64,000 bases of DNA from Candidatus Magasanikbacteria bacterium RIFCSPHIGHO2_01_FULL_41_23 (GTDB lineage Bacteria; Patescibacteria; ABY1; Magasanikbacterales; UBA922): positions 1 to 64,000 of the forward strand of contig MFPT01000019.1 of NCBI GenBank assembly GCA_001782805.1, read 5' to 3'. A program made the translations under genes and the position numbers. Positions within the stretch are counted from its first letter, which is position 1; each line of letters starts with the position of its first letter. This document shows positions 23,973-31,874 of this stretch, piece after piece. The notes beneath the pieces are model-generated. The model did not search any database and was not told where the DNA came from. It saw only the letters and a list, made by a program, of their open reading frames with translations.

Positions 23973-24887
23973 ATGTGGATTGACATTGTCATTATTATCG
24001 GACTGATCGTATTTGAAGTGGTCAGTAGTATTGATAACGCGATTGTAAACGCGCATATGCTCAAAACCATGGGCGAAAAAGCGCGCAAATGGTTTTTGGT
24101 TTGGGGAATATTTTTTGCCGTGTTTGTGGCACGGGGGATTTTGCCGTTTTTGATTGTCTGGCTGGCAACGCCTGGTTTGGGATTTTTAGCCGCAGTATCA
24201 GCGACGTTTGGAAGCAGTGAAACCGCGGCCGCTGCGATTGAATCAAGTTCGTATATTTTGTTGACCGGTGGTGGCATGTTTTTGTTGTTGTTATATTTTC
24301 ATTGGTTATTTTTGGAAAAAAAGGATCCGTATTTTTTTTCCGATAAGTGGGTTAAGGAACATCATGGTGTGTGGTTTTTCGCCATCGCGGCTTTGATGCT
24401 GGTCGGAGTAATGTATCTAACACGTGATCAACCGCTCGCCATGATTGCCGCGGCTACGGGCAATGCTGTCTTTTTTATTTTATATGGTTTTCGAGAAACT
24501 GCGGAAAAAGGAGAGAAGAAAATGGAGCAAGGCGGTGTAAGTGATTTGGCGAAATTAGCCTATCTTGAAGTTTTGGATCTTTCTTTTAGTATTGACGGAA
24601 TTTTCGGCGCATTCGCGTTTACGACCAGTATTATGTTAATTTTAATCGGCAATGGAATCGGAGCCTTAGTTGTGCGGGAATTAACTATTCGAGGAGTGGA
24701 TAAAGTGGGGAATTACAAGTGGCTTAAAAACGGCGCTATGACATCGATCGGCTTCCTCGGAGCCTTCATGACCGCCGAAGCGCTTGGCGTGCATATGGCC
24801 GAATGGATTCCGACTGTGACAACGTGTTTGTTGGTGGGGGTGACATTTTGGGCGTCGCACAGGCATTTGAAGAAACAACAAAGCTGA
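23973..24887 (+). CDS. TerC/DUF475-family integral membrane protein
   Basis: 304 residues and about nine hydrophobic segments. Two inverted-repeat-like motifs with acidic membrane residues, FEVVSSIDNAIVNA (near 10-23) and LDLSFSIDGIFGAFAFT (near 196-212), are typical of the TerC superfamily, members of which move or handle metal ions such as Mn. It follows the P-type ATPase by three bases, so the two are probably one unit. Substrate is inference. Confidence 0.85.
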   Translation: MWIDIVIIIGLIVFEVVSSIDNAIVNAHMLKTMGEKARKWFLVWGIFFAVFVARGILPFLIVWLATPGLGFLAAVSATFGSSETAAAAIESSSYILLTGGGMFLLLLYFHWLFLEKKDPYFFSDKWVKEHHGVWFFAIAALMLVGVMYLTRDQPLAMIAAATGNAVFFILYGFRETAEKGEKKMEQGGVSDLAKLAYLEVLDLSFSIDGIFGAFAFTTSIMLILIGNGIGALVVRELTIRGVDKVGNYKWLKNGAMTSIGFLGAFMTAEALGVHMAEWIPTVTTCLLVGVTFWASHRHLKKQQS

Positions 24888-24894
24888 ATTTCTG

Positions 24895-24923
24895 TTGACG
24901 ACTTTTTATAAACCCTGTATTAT
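24895..24923 (+). promoter_or_regulatory. promoter of the ATP synthase operon
   Basis: TTGACG at 24895-24900, 17-base spacer, TATTAT at 24918-24923. Start of transcription would be about 14 bases before the atpI start. Confidence 0.7.
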
Positions 24924-24943
24924 AGAGGCGTTTTGTAGTCTAT

Positions 24944-25201
24944 ATGCCATTATTCGCAACAGACAAAGATCGTCGTTATGCTTTGCTCGGTCTCCGGATC
25001 GTGGGTGATTTTGGTGCGAGTATCGCGGTTCCAGTAATTTTATTTGTTTTGATCGGGCAATGGCTGGATGATATATATCAACAAGGATATTGGTTTACGA
25101 TTTTTGCTTTTGTTTTGGCCGCAGCCATTTCCGCGCGGATGATTTATAAAAAAGCCAAAGCGTATGGCACAGAATTTCAAAACATGGATAAAGAAAAATA
25201 A
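24944..25201 (+). CDS. atpI: AtpI/AtpZ-like ATP synthase accessory protein
   Basis: 85 residues with two transmembrane helices (about 18-42 and 50-70), including the glycine-rich first helix and IGQWLDDIY of the AtpZ/AtpI group. These small proteins help assemble the c ring and may conduct Mg or Ca. It is the first gene of the ATP synthase operon, right behind a promoter and four bases before atpB. Confidence 0.82.
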   Translation: MPLFATDKDRRYALLGLRIVGDFGASIAVPVILFVLIGQWLDDIYQQGYWFTIFAFVLAAAISARMIYKKAKAYGTEFQNMDKEK

Positions 25202-25204
25202 AAT

Positions 25205-26008
25205 ATGTCAGCGATTCACATTCCAACTCTCGCGCCCGATGTCCTATTTCATATCGGAGGAATTATGATTACGAACACGATGGTCAATGTGTGGTTGGCG
25301 TTATTTATTTTTTTAGGTGTTGGATTAATGATTTCGCGCAAAGCATCATTGCGTCCGGGAAAATTGCAAAACATATTGGAATATTTTTTGGAAATTTTGT
25401 TGGGTTACTTTGATCAAGTTACAGGCGATAGAATCAAAACAAAACGATTTTTACCGCTCGTTGGCTCAATTTTCTTTTTTATTTTACTTTCCAATTGGTT
25501 GGGATTGTTGCCTGGGACTGGGAGTATTACGGTTGGAGATCATTTTCTTTTGCGTCCGGCCAATTCTGATTTGAATTTAACGGTTGCCATGGCGTTGGTA
25601 TCCGTGATTGCGTCGCATGTCTTTGGTATTATGGCCGTGGGATTTTTCGCCCATATTGGGAAATTTGTTCAATTCGGATCATTGGCACGCAGTTTTAAAA
25701 AAGGACCGATCGGAATTTTTCAGGGCGTGATTGAATTTATGGTGGGATTTTTGGAAATTATCAGTGAAATGGCCAAAGTGTTATCATTATCACTGCGGTT
25801 ATTCGGGAATATCTTTGCCGGCGAAGTTTTGATTTCGGTTATTGGCGCTTTGGTCGCCGCGATTGTGCCGACGCCATTTATGTTATTGGAAATTTTGGTC
25901 GGTTTAATTCAGGCCGCAGTATTTTCCATGTTGACGTTGGTGTATTTGACTGTTGCCAGCGCGGAACCGCATGGTGAATCAGAAACTGCGCATGTCGGTG
26001 GACACTAA
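25205..26008 (+). CDS. atpB: F-type ATP synthase subunit a
   Basis: 267 residues, membrane part of the proton path. Five to six helices are visible, with the essential Arg in SLSLRLFGNIFAGE (near 199-212) and the C-terminal helix LVGLIQAAVFSMLTLVYLTVA with the conserved Gln. The N-terminal segment PDVLFHIGGIMITNTM is the family start. Length is normal. A 130-base gap with hairpins separates it from atpE. Confidence 0.95.
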   Translation: MSAIHIPTLAPDVLFHIGGIMITNTMVNVWLALFIFLGVGLMISRKASLRPGKLQNILEYFLEILLGYFDQVTGDRIKTKRFLPLVGSIFFFILLSNWLGLLPGTGSITVGDHFLLRPANSDLNLTVAMALVSVIASHVFGIMAVGFFAHIGKFVQFGSLARSFKKGPIGIFQGVIEFMVGFLEIISEMAKVLSLSLRLFGNIFAGEVLISVIGALVAAIVPTPFMLLEILVGLIQAAVFSMLTLVYLTVASAEPHGESETAHVGGH

Positions 26009-26138
26009 ATAATCCATTGATATTTTTTTCTAAATTTTGGAAAAAAGTATCAGTATGATTATTCATACTTTTATTCAATGATACACGGCGAGGTAAAACT
26101 CATCCCTCCTCAACCCGTTGTATTATAAATATTGTATT
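26009..26138. promoter_or_regulatory. hairpin-rich spacer between atpB and atpE
   Basis: Three hairpins in a row: GATATTTTTTTC / GGAAAAAAGTATC, then AGTATGA-TTAT-TCATACT, then ACGG..GAGG / CCTC..CCGT around TAAAACTCATCC. A TATTAT at 26121-26126 lies 12 bases before the atpE ATG and could be a -10 box. This may raise atpE expression, as the c subunit is needed in many copies; the role is inference. Confidence 0.4.
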
Positions 26139-26360
26139 ATGGAACACGTTTCATATGTGGTAATGGCCAAAGCTTTTACTATGGCTATCGGCGGTATCGG
26201 CCCAGCATTTGCAATCGGAATGCTCGTCTCAAAAGCGATGGAAGCGATTGGTCGTAATCCAGAAGCGGGCGGCAAAGTTTTTGTACCGATGTTGCTTGGC
26301 GCCGCGTTTGCCGAAGCCATTGCTATTTACTCGCTCGTTGTTGTTTTTACTTTAAAGTAA
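26139..26360 (+). CDS. atpE: F-type ATP synthase subunit c
   Basis: 73 residues, a two-helix hairpin that forms the rotor ring. The ion-binding Glu is E59 (GAAFAEAIAIYSL) and the polar loop is GRNPEAGGK (38-46). The positions that make Na-specific rings (Gln in helix 1, Ser/Thr after the Glu) are Ile26, Ala60 and Ile61 here, so a proton is the likely ion. Arg39-Asn40-Pro41 replaces the common RQP. ATG 26139 gives the family length; an in-frame TTG at 26118 is less likely. Lys46 in the loop is of interest given the methyltransferase at 41948. Confidence 0.94.
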   Translation: MEHVSYVVMAKAFTMAIGGIGPAFAIGMLVSKAMEAIGRNPEAGGKVFVPMLLGAAFAEAIAIYSLVVVFTLK

Positions 26361-26452
26361 ATTGATTGTGATCCTGATAAGGTGAAACACTTATGTCGGG
26401 ATTACGAATTGGTTTATTTAGAATTTTTTATTTATACTGAGTTTACCGAAGT

Positions 26453-27001
26453 ATGTCAGCGCAAAACGAAACCACAAGTAATGAGACTTTAGAAAAAGGA
26501 TCTGAAGAAAGTGTGTTGGCCAGTTTAGGAATTAACAGTCAATTATTTGTTTGGCAATTAATTAACTTTGCGTTAGTGGCGTTTGTGGTATGGTATAAAA
26601 TTCTCAAGCCACTAACTAAAAAATTGGACGAACGCAAAACTATTATTGACGAAAGCTTGGATCGTGCCAAAGAAATTGAAACGTCGTACGCGAAGAGCAA
26701 AGCGGAATATGATGCGGCGCTTAAACAGGCGAAACAAGAAGCGAATGGAATTGTGAGTGAGGCAAAACGCGTGGCTGATGAATTATCAAATGCCATGAAA
26801 GCCAAAACCAAAGAAGACATTGATGGTTTGGTGAAACAGGCCAAAGTTAAAATTGATGAAGAGCGCGACGCGGTGATGGAAGGCGTGAAATTGGAAATCG
26901 CGAATTTAGTGGTTACGGCCACGGAGAAAATTTTGCGTGAAAAATTGGATGATAAAAAAGATCAGAAATTAATAAGCGATACACTCAAATCATTAGAATG
27001 A
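26453..27001 (+). CDS. atpF: F-type ATP synthase subunit b
   Basis: 182 residues. A 25-residue polar N-terminus precedes one transmembrane helix (QLFVWQLINFALVAFVVWYKI, about 30-50) and a long charged coiled coil that forms the peripheral stalk. The N-terminal extension before the helix is longer than in E. coli. The stop codon TGA overlaps the left arm of a family B hairpin element that separates this gene from atpH. Confidence 0.93.
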   Translation: MSAQNETTSNETLEKGSEESVLASLGINSQLFVWQLINFALVAFVVWYKILKPLTKKLDERKTIIDESLDRAKEIETSYAKSKAEYDAALKQAKQEANGIVSEAKRVADELSNAMKAKTKEDIDGLVKQAKVKIDEERDAVMEGVKLEIANLVVTATEKILREKLDDKKDQKLISDTLKSLE

Positions 27002-27086
27002 GAATAAAAATTCACTGCAAATCTTTTTCTGGCTCACGTCGTAAACTCCGTGCCCAAAAAAGCTTTATCCGTTCCATTTTTATTCT
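27001..27086. repeat. family B hairpin element, copy 3
   Basis: Outer 11-bp stem AGAATAAAAAT (27001-27011) / ATTTTTATTCT (27076-27086). Left internal strand TCACTGCAAATC is identical to the copy at 9915; the second stem CTTTTT..GG..CACG / CGTG.CC..AAAAAG differs from that copy on both sides; the loop TCGTAAACTC is nearly identical. It fills the atpF-atpH gap and starts on the last base of the atpF stop. Confidence 0.75.
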
Positions 27087-27098
27087 AACAAGACTAAT

Positions 27099-27524
27099 AT
27101 GCCAAAATTGTTGCCCCGCCAATACGCCAAAATTCTCTACGCTGTGACGCACGAAGCCAAGGATGTTCCCAAGGCGGTTGGTATGTTCGCGAAATTTTTA
27201 GAGCGTCGGCGCGCGACCAAAAAATTGCCGGTTATCATTGCTGAATTTTTAAATTTGGTACAGGAGAAACAGGGGATACTGAATGTGAAAGTAACTACGG
27301 CGCGAGTATTGCCGGAAAATAAAATAATTGAATTGGTAAAAAAAGTTCTTGTTCCGAGCGGCTTGTCCCGAGTCCCGAGGGAAGTCGAGGGAGAAGTCGC
27401 GGTTGAAATAAATGTTGATGCTACGATTGTAGGCGGCATGATTATGGAAACCAGCACTCACCGCTGGGACGCCAGTGTCAAAAATCAATTAGTACAATTA
27501 AATAATCAATTAACCCGAAAATAA
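27099..27524 (+). CDS. atpH: F-type ATP synthase subunit delta
   Basis: 141 residues, shorter than the usual 175-180, so the N-terminal helical domain is reduced. The C-terminal domain is recognisable: KVTTARVLPENKIIELVKKVL, then VEINVDATIVGGMIMETSTHRWDASVKNQLVQL, which is the conserved family end. Between them the segment GLSRVPREVEGE is coded by a degenerate palindromic repeat (27362-27393). The subunit caps the F1 head and holds the b stalk. Confidence 0.88.
   Translation: MPKLLPRQYAKILYAVTHEAKDVPKAVGMFAKFLERRRATKKLPVIIAEFLNLVQEKQGILNVKVTTARVLPENKIIELVKKVLVPSGLSRVPREVEGEVAVEINVDATIVGGMIMETSTHRWDASVKNQLVQLNNQLTRK
27362..27393. repeat. degenerate palindromic repeat inside atpH
   Basis: The bases CTTGTCCCGAGTCCCGAGGG and following GAAGTCGAGGGA contain several self-complementary blocks (TCCC, GGGA, CTTG, GTCGAGGGA) and belong to the same repeat style. 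They code for LSRVPREVEG in frame. Confidence 0.6.
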
Positions 27525-27547
27525 TTAACACTTGTAAGGGAATACTT

Positions 27548-29044
27548 ATGTCATATACTGATTCGGTCATTGCCTCACTTAAGAAAAATTTAGACGCGTT
27601 CGCGCCGGGCGCCAGCGTGGAAGAAATCGGCACAGTCATTGAAGTTGGCGATGGGATTGCCCGCATGTCTGGTTTGGCCAATTGTCAGGCGCAAGAAATG
27701 ATTGAGTTCGCTGATGGGACTATTGGTGTTGTGCTTAATTTGGAAGAAGAAACCGTCGGCGCAATTATTTTGGGTGATTATAAAAAGATTAAAGAAGGCG
27801 ATACGGTCAAACGTACCGGCAAAATTATGTCAGTGCCGGTTGGTGACGCCATGATTGGTCGGGTCGTAAATGCGCTGGGCATTCCGATTGATGGCCGCGG
27901 CGCAATTAAAACCAAAGATGTGTACCCGATTGAACGCGTGGCGCCGGGAGTTATTACGCGCGAATCGGTCAATCGTCCGATGCAAACCGGGATTAAAGCG
28001 ATTGATGCTTTGATTCCCATCGGTCGTGGTCAGCGTGAACTGATTATCGGCGATCGCCAGACCGGTAAAACTGCTTTAGCGATTGACGCGATCATTAACC
28101 AAAAAGGCCAGAACATGGTGTGCGTGTACGTGGCCGTTGGTCAAAAAGAATCCAAAGTCGCGCGCTTGGTCGCGAAATTAAAAGAGGCGGGCGCCATGGA
28201 TTACACGGTCGTGGTTGTGGCCGGCGCGTCTGAACCAGCGCCAATGTCCTACCTCGCGCCATATTCCGGTGTGACCATGGCTGAATATTTTGCGGACAAA
28301 GGTCAGGATGTGCTCATTATCTACGATGATTTGACCAAACAAGCTTGGGCGTATCGCGAAATGTCACTGCTCTTGCGCCGTCCACCCGGTCGTGAAGCGT
28401 ATCCGGGCGACGTGTTTTACCTCCACTCTCGCTTGTTGGAACGCGCCTGCAACTTAAATAAAGAACATGGTGGTGGTTCCATTACGGCTTTGCCGATTAT
28501 TGAAACTCAGGCCGGTGATATTTCCGCCTACATTCCCACAAACGTTATTTCCATTACTGACGGCCAAATTTTCTTGGAAACGGATTTGTTCTACCGCGGT
28601 ATTCGTCCGGCCTTGAATGTTGGTCTTTCAGTTTCTCGCGTTGGTGGCAGCGCGCAAATTAAACCCATGAAAAAAGTGGCCGGCAGTATGAAGCTCGCGC
28701 TCGCGCAATTTCGCGAACTCGAAGCCTTTGCGCAATTCTCCAGTGACTTGGATGCCGATACCAAAAAGCAAATTGAACGCGGCCGCCGGATTACCGAACT
28801 TTTAAAGCAACCGCAATTTTCACCCATGCCCGTGGCGCAACAGGTCGCGATCATTTACGCGGTTAATAATGGTTTTTTTGACAACACGGAAATTATCGCC
28901 ATTACGGAAAAGCAGAACGCGTTCGTGGAATTTTTGCAAAGTAGTAAAAGTGCGTTGTTGGAAAAGATTGCTGGCGGTGATTGGAGTGAAGAAGTGGAAA
29001 AAGAATTGAAGTCAGCCTGTAGTGAGTTTTTTTATATAATTTAA
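27548..29044 (+). CDS. atpA: F-type ATP synthase subunit alpha
   Basis: 498 residues. Walker A GDRQTGKTALAID (about 169-181), Walker B region VLIIYDDLTKQAWAYREMS, and the arginine finger region PALNVGLSVSRVGGSAQ are all intact. The subunit binds nucleotide at non-catalytic sites and completes the catalytic site of beta with its Arg. Length is close to normal with a slightly short C-terminus. Downstream the operon is broken by a secreted-protein gene before atpG. Confidence 0.97.
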   Translation: MSYTDSVIASLKKNLDAFAPGASVEEIGTVIEVGDGIARMSGLANCQAQEMIEFADGTIGVVLNLEEETVGAIILGDYKKIKEGDTVKRTGKIMSVPVGDAMIGRVVNALGIPIDGRGAIKTKDVYPIERVAPGVITRESVNRPMQTGIKAIDALIPIGRGQRELIIGDRQTGKTALAIDAIINQKGQNMVCVYVAVGQKESKVARLVAKLKEAGAMDYTVVVVAGASEPAPMSYLAPYSGVTMAEYFADKGQDVLIIYDDLTKQAWAYREMSLLLRRPPGREAYPGDVFYLHSRLLERACNLNKEHGGGSITALPIIETQAGDISAYIPTNVISITDGQIFLETDLFYRGIRPALNVGLSVSRVGGSAQIKPMKKVAGSMKLALAQFRELEAFAQFSSDLDADTKKQIERGRRITELLKQPQFSPMPVAQQVAIIYAVNNGFFDNTEIIAITEKQNAFVEFLQSSKSALLEKIAGGDWSEEVEKELKSACSEFFYII

Positions 29045-29070
29045 CCATTTTTTTTAATTCATTTTTCTAT

Positions 29071-30690
29071 ATGAAAATGTCTGCCCGTTCGTATATTTTT
29101 GGACTCTTTTTAATATTAGCGTCTCTTGTTCAACCAGTCTACGCGCAAGATCTACTTCCATCCTATCCGCAAATGAGTGCCTACGATCATTACGCGGCGT
29201 ACGATAAATCCGGCGATGTTTATCTTTTTGATGGTGATACCAATACTGAGAAAAAGATTAGTACGCATAATTCTTCCAGTGGCTACGCTGGCATTACGGT
29301 TTTATCAACGGGTGTATATTGGGGGGAATGGCAACTGGGCGCGGATGTTTATTTTTATGATTTTTCTACCGAGCAAACCAACAAATTAGTTTCACTGGCG
29401 TCCGTAGGCGACATGGAAAAAAATAATGGACTGGGACAATTTAGAATGTTGTCGCAAATTTTTTTTGAATATTCTCTTCTCAAGCCAGGTAAGGATTCAA
29501 TTTACAGCAACATGAAGTATTACAATATCAAATCCCAAAAGGTTTATGGACAAACGGGTTTTAACACCGCAACAGAAATTTATGGCGATAAGTATGAGGT
29601 ATTTCGCTTAAATTCAAATGAAAAATTTGGTGCCGGAAATATTTATAATTTTTCGGCTGTGAGTGTTGAAGCAAATGATCTTTTGATGTACGGTTATGGC
29701 AATGATAATTCTGGTACAAAAGCTGGAGAGTATGTCCAATACCGCAGCCATAATTTAAGCAATGGCATGACCCTTAAATTCAATGATGATAGCCAAAAAA
29801 ATATCGCTTATGCCGGTTTTATAAAACCGAACAATCAATTTTCATACACTAATTTTGTCCTTGGAAGCATTTCAACAGACTCAGGAGGATTGATACAATC
29901 CTACTATCGTCTGGATAAGAAATCCCCCTATACGTTTGAACTAATTAAAACAGTTTCGAATTCCCAATTGGTGGCCTATGGCGCGGATTCATTGGTGTGG
30001 GTGGAAAAAAATGGTGGTCAAACTTGGTACCGTACTGATGATAAAAAAATCTGCACTTTAAGCAAGCAAATTCCTACGGCGGTTGACCAGAGAGTCACGA
30101 CCCGTTCGTATTTTTTCTGGAAAGATTATGGAAATGGAATGGTTGTAAAAGGACAAAAATTTGTTTGCGCCGGCGATACCACTACTCAATCTGTGGTAAC
30201 TCCAATACAACCGACAGCCCCAGCTCCGGTGACAAAAACCGCACCAACCACGTCGAAGATTCTTATTAAATCTAAAACATCGCCATCTATTTATTACTTG
30301 GGCGCGGATGGTAAGCGATATATATTTTATAATGCCGATATTTATTCCACCTGGTATAAAAATTTTTCTTCCGTAAAAACTATTTTGCCGAAAGAATTGG
30401 GTGGCATCCCACTCGGCGGCAATGTAACCTATCGGCCAGGGACACTGGTTAAAATTCAAACTGACCCGTATGTATATGCGGTTGACAAGGGCGCTGTTTT
30501 GAGGTTGGTACTTAATGAAAAAACAGCCGCATCCATTTTTGGACAAAAATGGGCATCAAAAATTAAAGTAATACCAGAGTTCTTATTTACTAATTACCGT
30601 GTCGGTGATGACATTAGGTCTTCGGATGACTTTAACGAGGCCGAGGCACAGGCTAACGCCCCGGATATTAACGCTGATAAGGGATTTTAA
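29071..30690 (+). CDS. secreted protein of unknown function inserted in the ATP synthase operon
   Basis: 539 residues. Signal peptide with likely cleavage after VYAQ (about 1-26). Residues 30-350 form a beta-rich region with repeated DKSGDVYLFDGDTNTEKKI-type strands, suggestive of a beta propeller or TolB-like fold. A Pro/Thr/Ala linker (about 370-392) leads to a C-terminal domain (about 395-520) with SIYYLGADGKRYIFYN, a Trp-Tyr block, PLGGNVTYRPGTLVKI and DPYVYAVDKGAVLRL. I recall this C-terminal domain from many secreted CPR proteins, but its function is unknown to me. It sits between atpA and atpG, same strand, 26 and 37 bases from them. Confidence 0.75.
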   Translation: MKMSARSYIFGLFLILASLVQPVYAQDLLPSYPQMSAYDHYAAYDKSGDVYLFDGDTNTEKKISTHNSSSGYAGITVLSTGVYWGEWQLGADVYFYDFSTEQTNKLVSLASVGDMEKNNGLGQFRMLSQIFFEYSLLKPGKDSIYSNMKYYNIKSQKVYGQTGFNTATEIYGDKYEVFRLNSNEKFGAGNIYNFSAVSVEANDLLMYGYGNDNSGTKAGEYVQYRSHNLSNGMTLKFNDDSQKNIAYAGFIKPNNQFSYTNFVLGSISTDSGGLIQSYYRLDKKSPYTFELIKTVSNSQLVAYGADSLVWVEKNGGQTWYRTDDKKICTLSKQIPTAVDQRVTTRSYFFWKDYGNGMVVKGQKFVCAGDTTTQSVVTPIQPTAPAPVTKTAPTTSKILIKSKTSPSIYYLGADGKRYIFYNADIYSTWYKNFSSVKTILPKELGGIPLGGNVTYRPGTLVKIQTDPYVYAVDKGAVLRLVLNEKTAASIFGQKWASKIKVIPEFLFTNYRVGDDIRSSDDFNEAEAQANAPDINADKGF

Positions 30691-30727
30691 TCATAGCAGT
30701 AAGTAGCTCGCAGACATTATTGATTTT

Positions 30728-31672
30728 ATGGCCGTTAACACTAAAGAAATCAAACAACGCATCAAATCGGTCAAGAACACTAAAAAAATGACGAAAGCCA
30801 TGGAATTGGTGTCGGCCGCCAAGATGCGCAAGGCCGTGCAGGGCGCCCTCGCTACACGCATGTTTGCCACGCTCGCACGCGAGTTGCTGGAACAATTGGC
30901 GAGTGGGAACAAACCAACTTCGCCGCTTTTGGAAGAACGACCGGTCGCGCGTTTACTCGTGATTTTAATCACTTCCAATCGCGGTTTGTGCGGCAGTTTT
31001 AACGCCAATATTTTTAAACGTGCCTGGCAGATTTTGCAGGATAAAACTAACGTGGCCCGGCACCGCGGACTTGATGGCAAAGATATTATTCCCTTGAGTG
31101 ATGTCGCCGTTGATGTGATTGGTGTGGGTAAAAAAAGCGCCACGTTTGCCAAACGACATAATTATCCTTTGATCGCGGCGTTTGATCATTTAAGCGAACG
31201 GCCGGCATTTGAAGATATTTTGTCCATCAGTTCCATGGCGCGCAAAGCCTTTACCGAAAAAACGTATGATAAAGTAGTGGTGATGTACACACAATACAAT
31301 TCCAGTTTGTCGCAAACCGTCAAAGCCCGCCAATTGTTGCCCGTGTCGCCACATGATTTGGAAAAAATGTTGGTAGTTGGAGAGAAAGCCGAAGAAATTC
31401 CATCACTCAAACAAAACGGTTATTTATTTGAACCAAATCCCGAAACAATTATCGCCACAATTGTTCCGCGTTTAGTTGACATTCAATTATACCAAGCGAT
31501 TTTGGAATCGTCGGCCAGCGAGCACAGCACGCGCATGGTTGCCATGAAAAATGCCAGCAGTTCGGCCGGCGACATGATTAACGGATTAACTTTGGAATTT
31601 AACAAAGCCCGACAAGCCGCGATTACGCAAGAGATTGCCGAGATTGCCGGTGGAGCCGCGGCATTAGAATAA
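30728..31672 (+). CDS. atpG: F-type ATP synthase subunit gamma
   Basis: 314 residues. The N-terminal coiled-coil helix IKQRIKSVKNTKKMTKAMELVSAAKMRKA and the C-terminal helix RMVAMKNASSSAGDMINGL with NKARQAAITQEIAEI are the rotor shaft; the middle has TSNRGLCGSFNANI. The length is slightly above average. The TAA stop overlaps by two bases the start of a family A hairpin element that separates it from atpD. Confidence 0.95.
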   Translation: MAVNTKEIKQRIKSVKNTKKMTKAMELVSAAKMRKAVQGALATRMFATLARELLEQLASGNKPTSPLLEERPVARLLVILITSNRGLCGSFNANIFKRAWQILQDKTNVARHRGLDGKDIIPLSDVAVDVIGVGKKSATFAKRHNYPLIAAFDHLSERPAFEDILSISSMARKAFTEKTYDKVVVMYTQYNSSLSQTVKARQLLPVSPHDLEKMLVVGEKAEEIPSLKQNGYLFEPNPETIIATIVPRLVDIQLYQAILESSASEHSTRMVAMKNASSSAGDMINGLTLEFNKARQAAITQEIAEIAGGAAALE

Positions 31673-31820
31673 TTTTAGTATTATGTAATTTTGTTTACAG
31701 TAACTGTTTGAGGTCGCCTGTGCTCGGTCAATTTATAGATTCAGAATCGGTTCGGCATAGGCCACTAGAGCACAGGACGAGCGAGTTTTACTGAAAATAA
31801 AATTACATAATACTAAAATT
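31671..31820. repeat. family A long-hairpin element, copy 2
   Basis: Arms of 33 bases (31671-31703 and 31788-31820) complementary with two mismatches. Minus-strand reading: arm ending CAGTAA, AAACTCGCTCG, bulged T, stem CCTGTGCTC / GAGCACAGG, CGACCTCAAACAG, arm TTACTG. Arm bases that differ from copy 6656 are changed on both sides. The element begins inside the atpG stop codon. Confidence 0.85.
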
Positions 31821-31874
31821 ATTTAATACATTATGGAAATTGAAATAAAAATTCTTTAATACATCTAGAATAAT

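Noticed and set aside
26139..26360. Sodium-type c ring
   Set aside because: The polar residues that bind Na in Ilyobacter-type rings (Gln in helix 1, Ser/Thr after the Glu) are Ile and Ala/Ile here.
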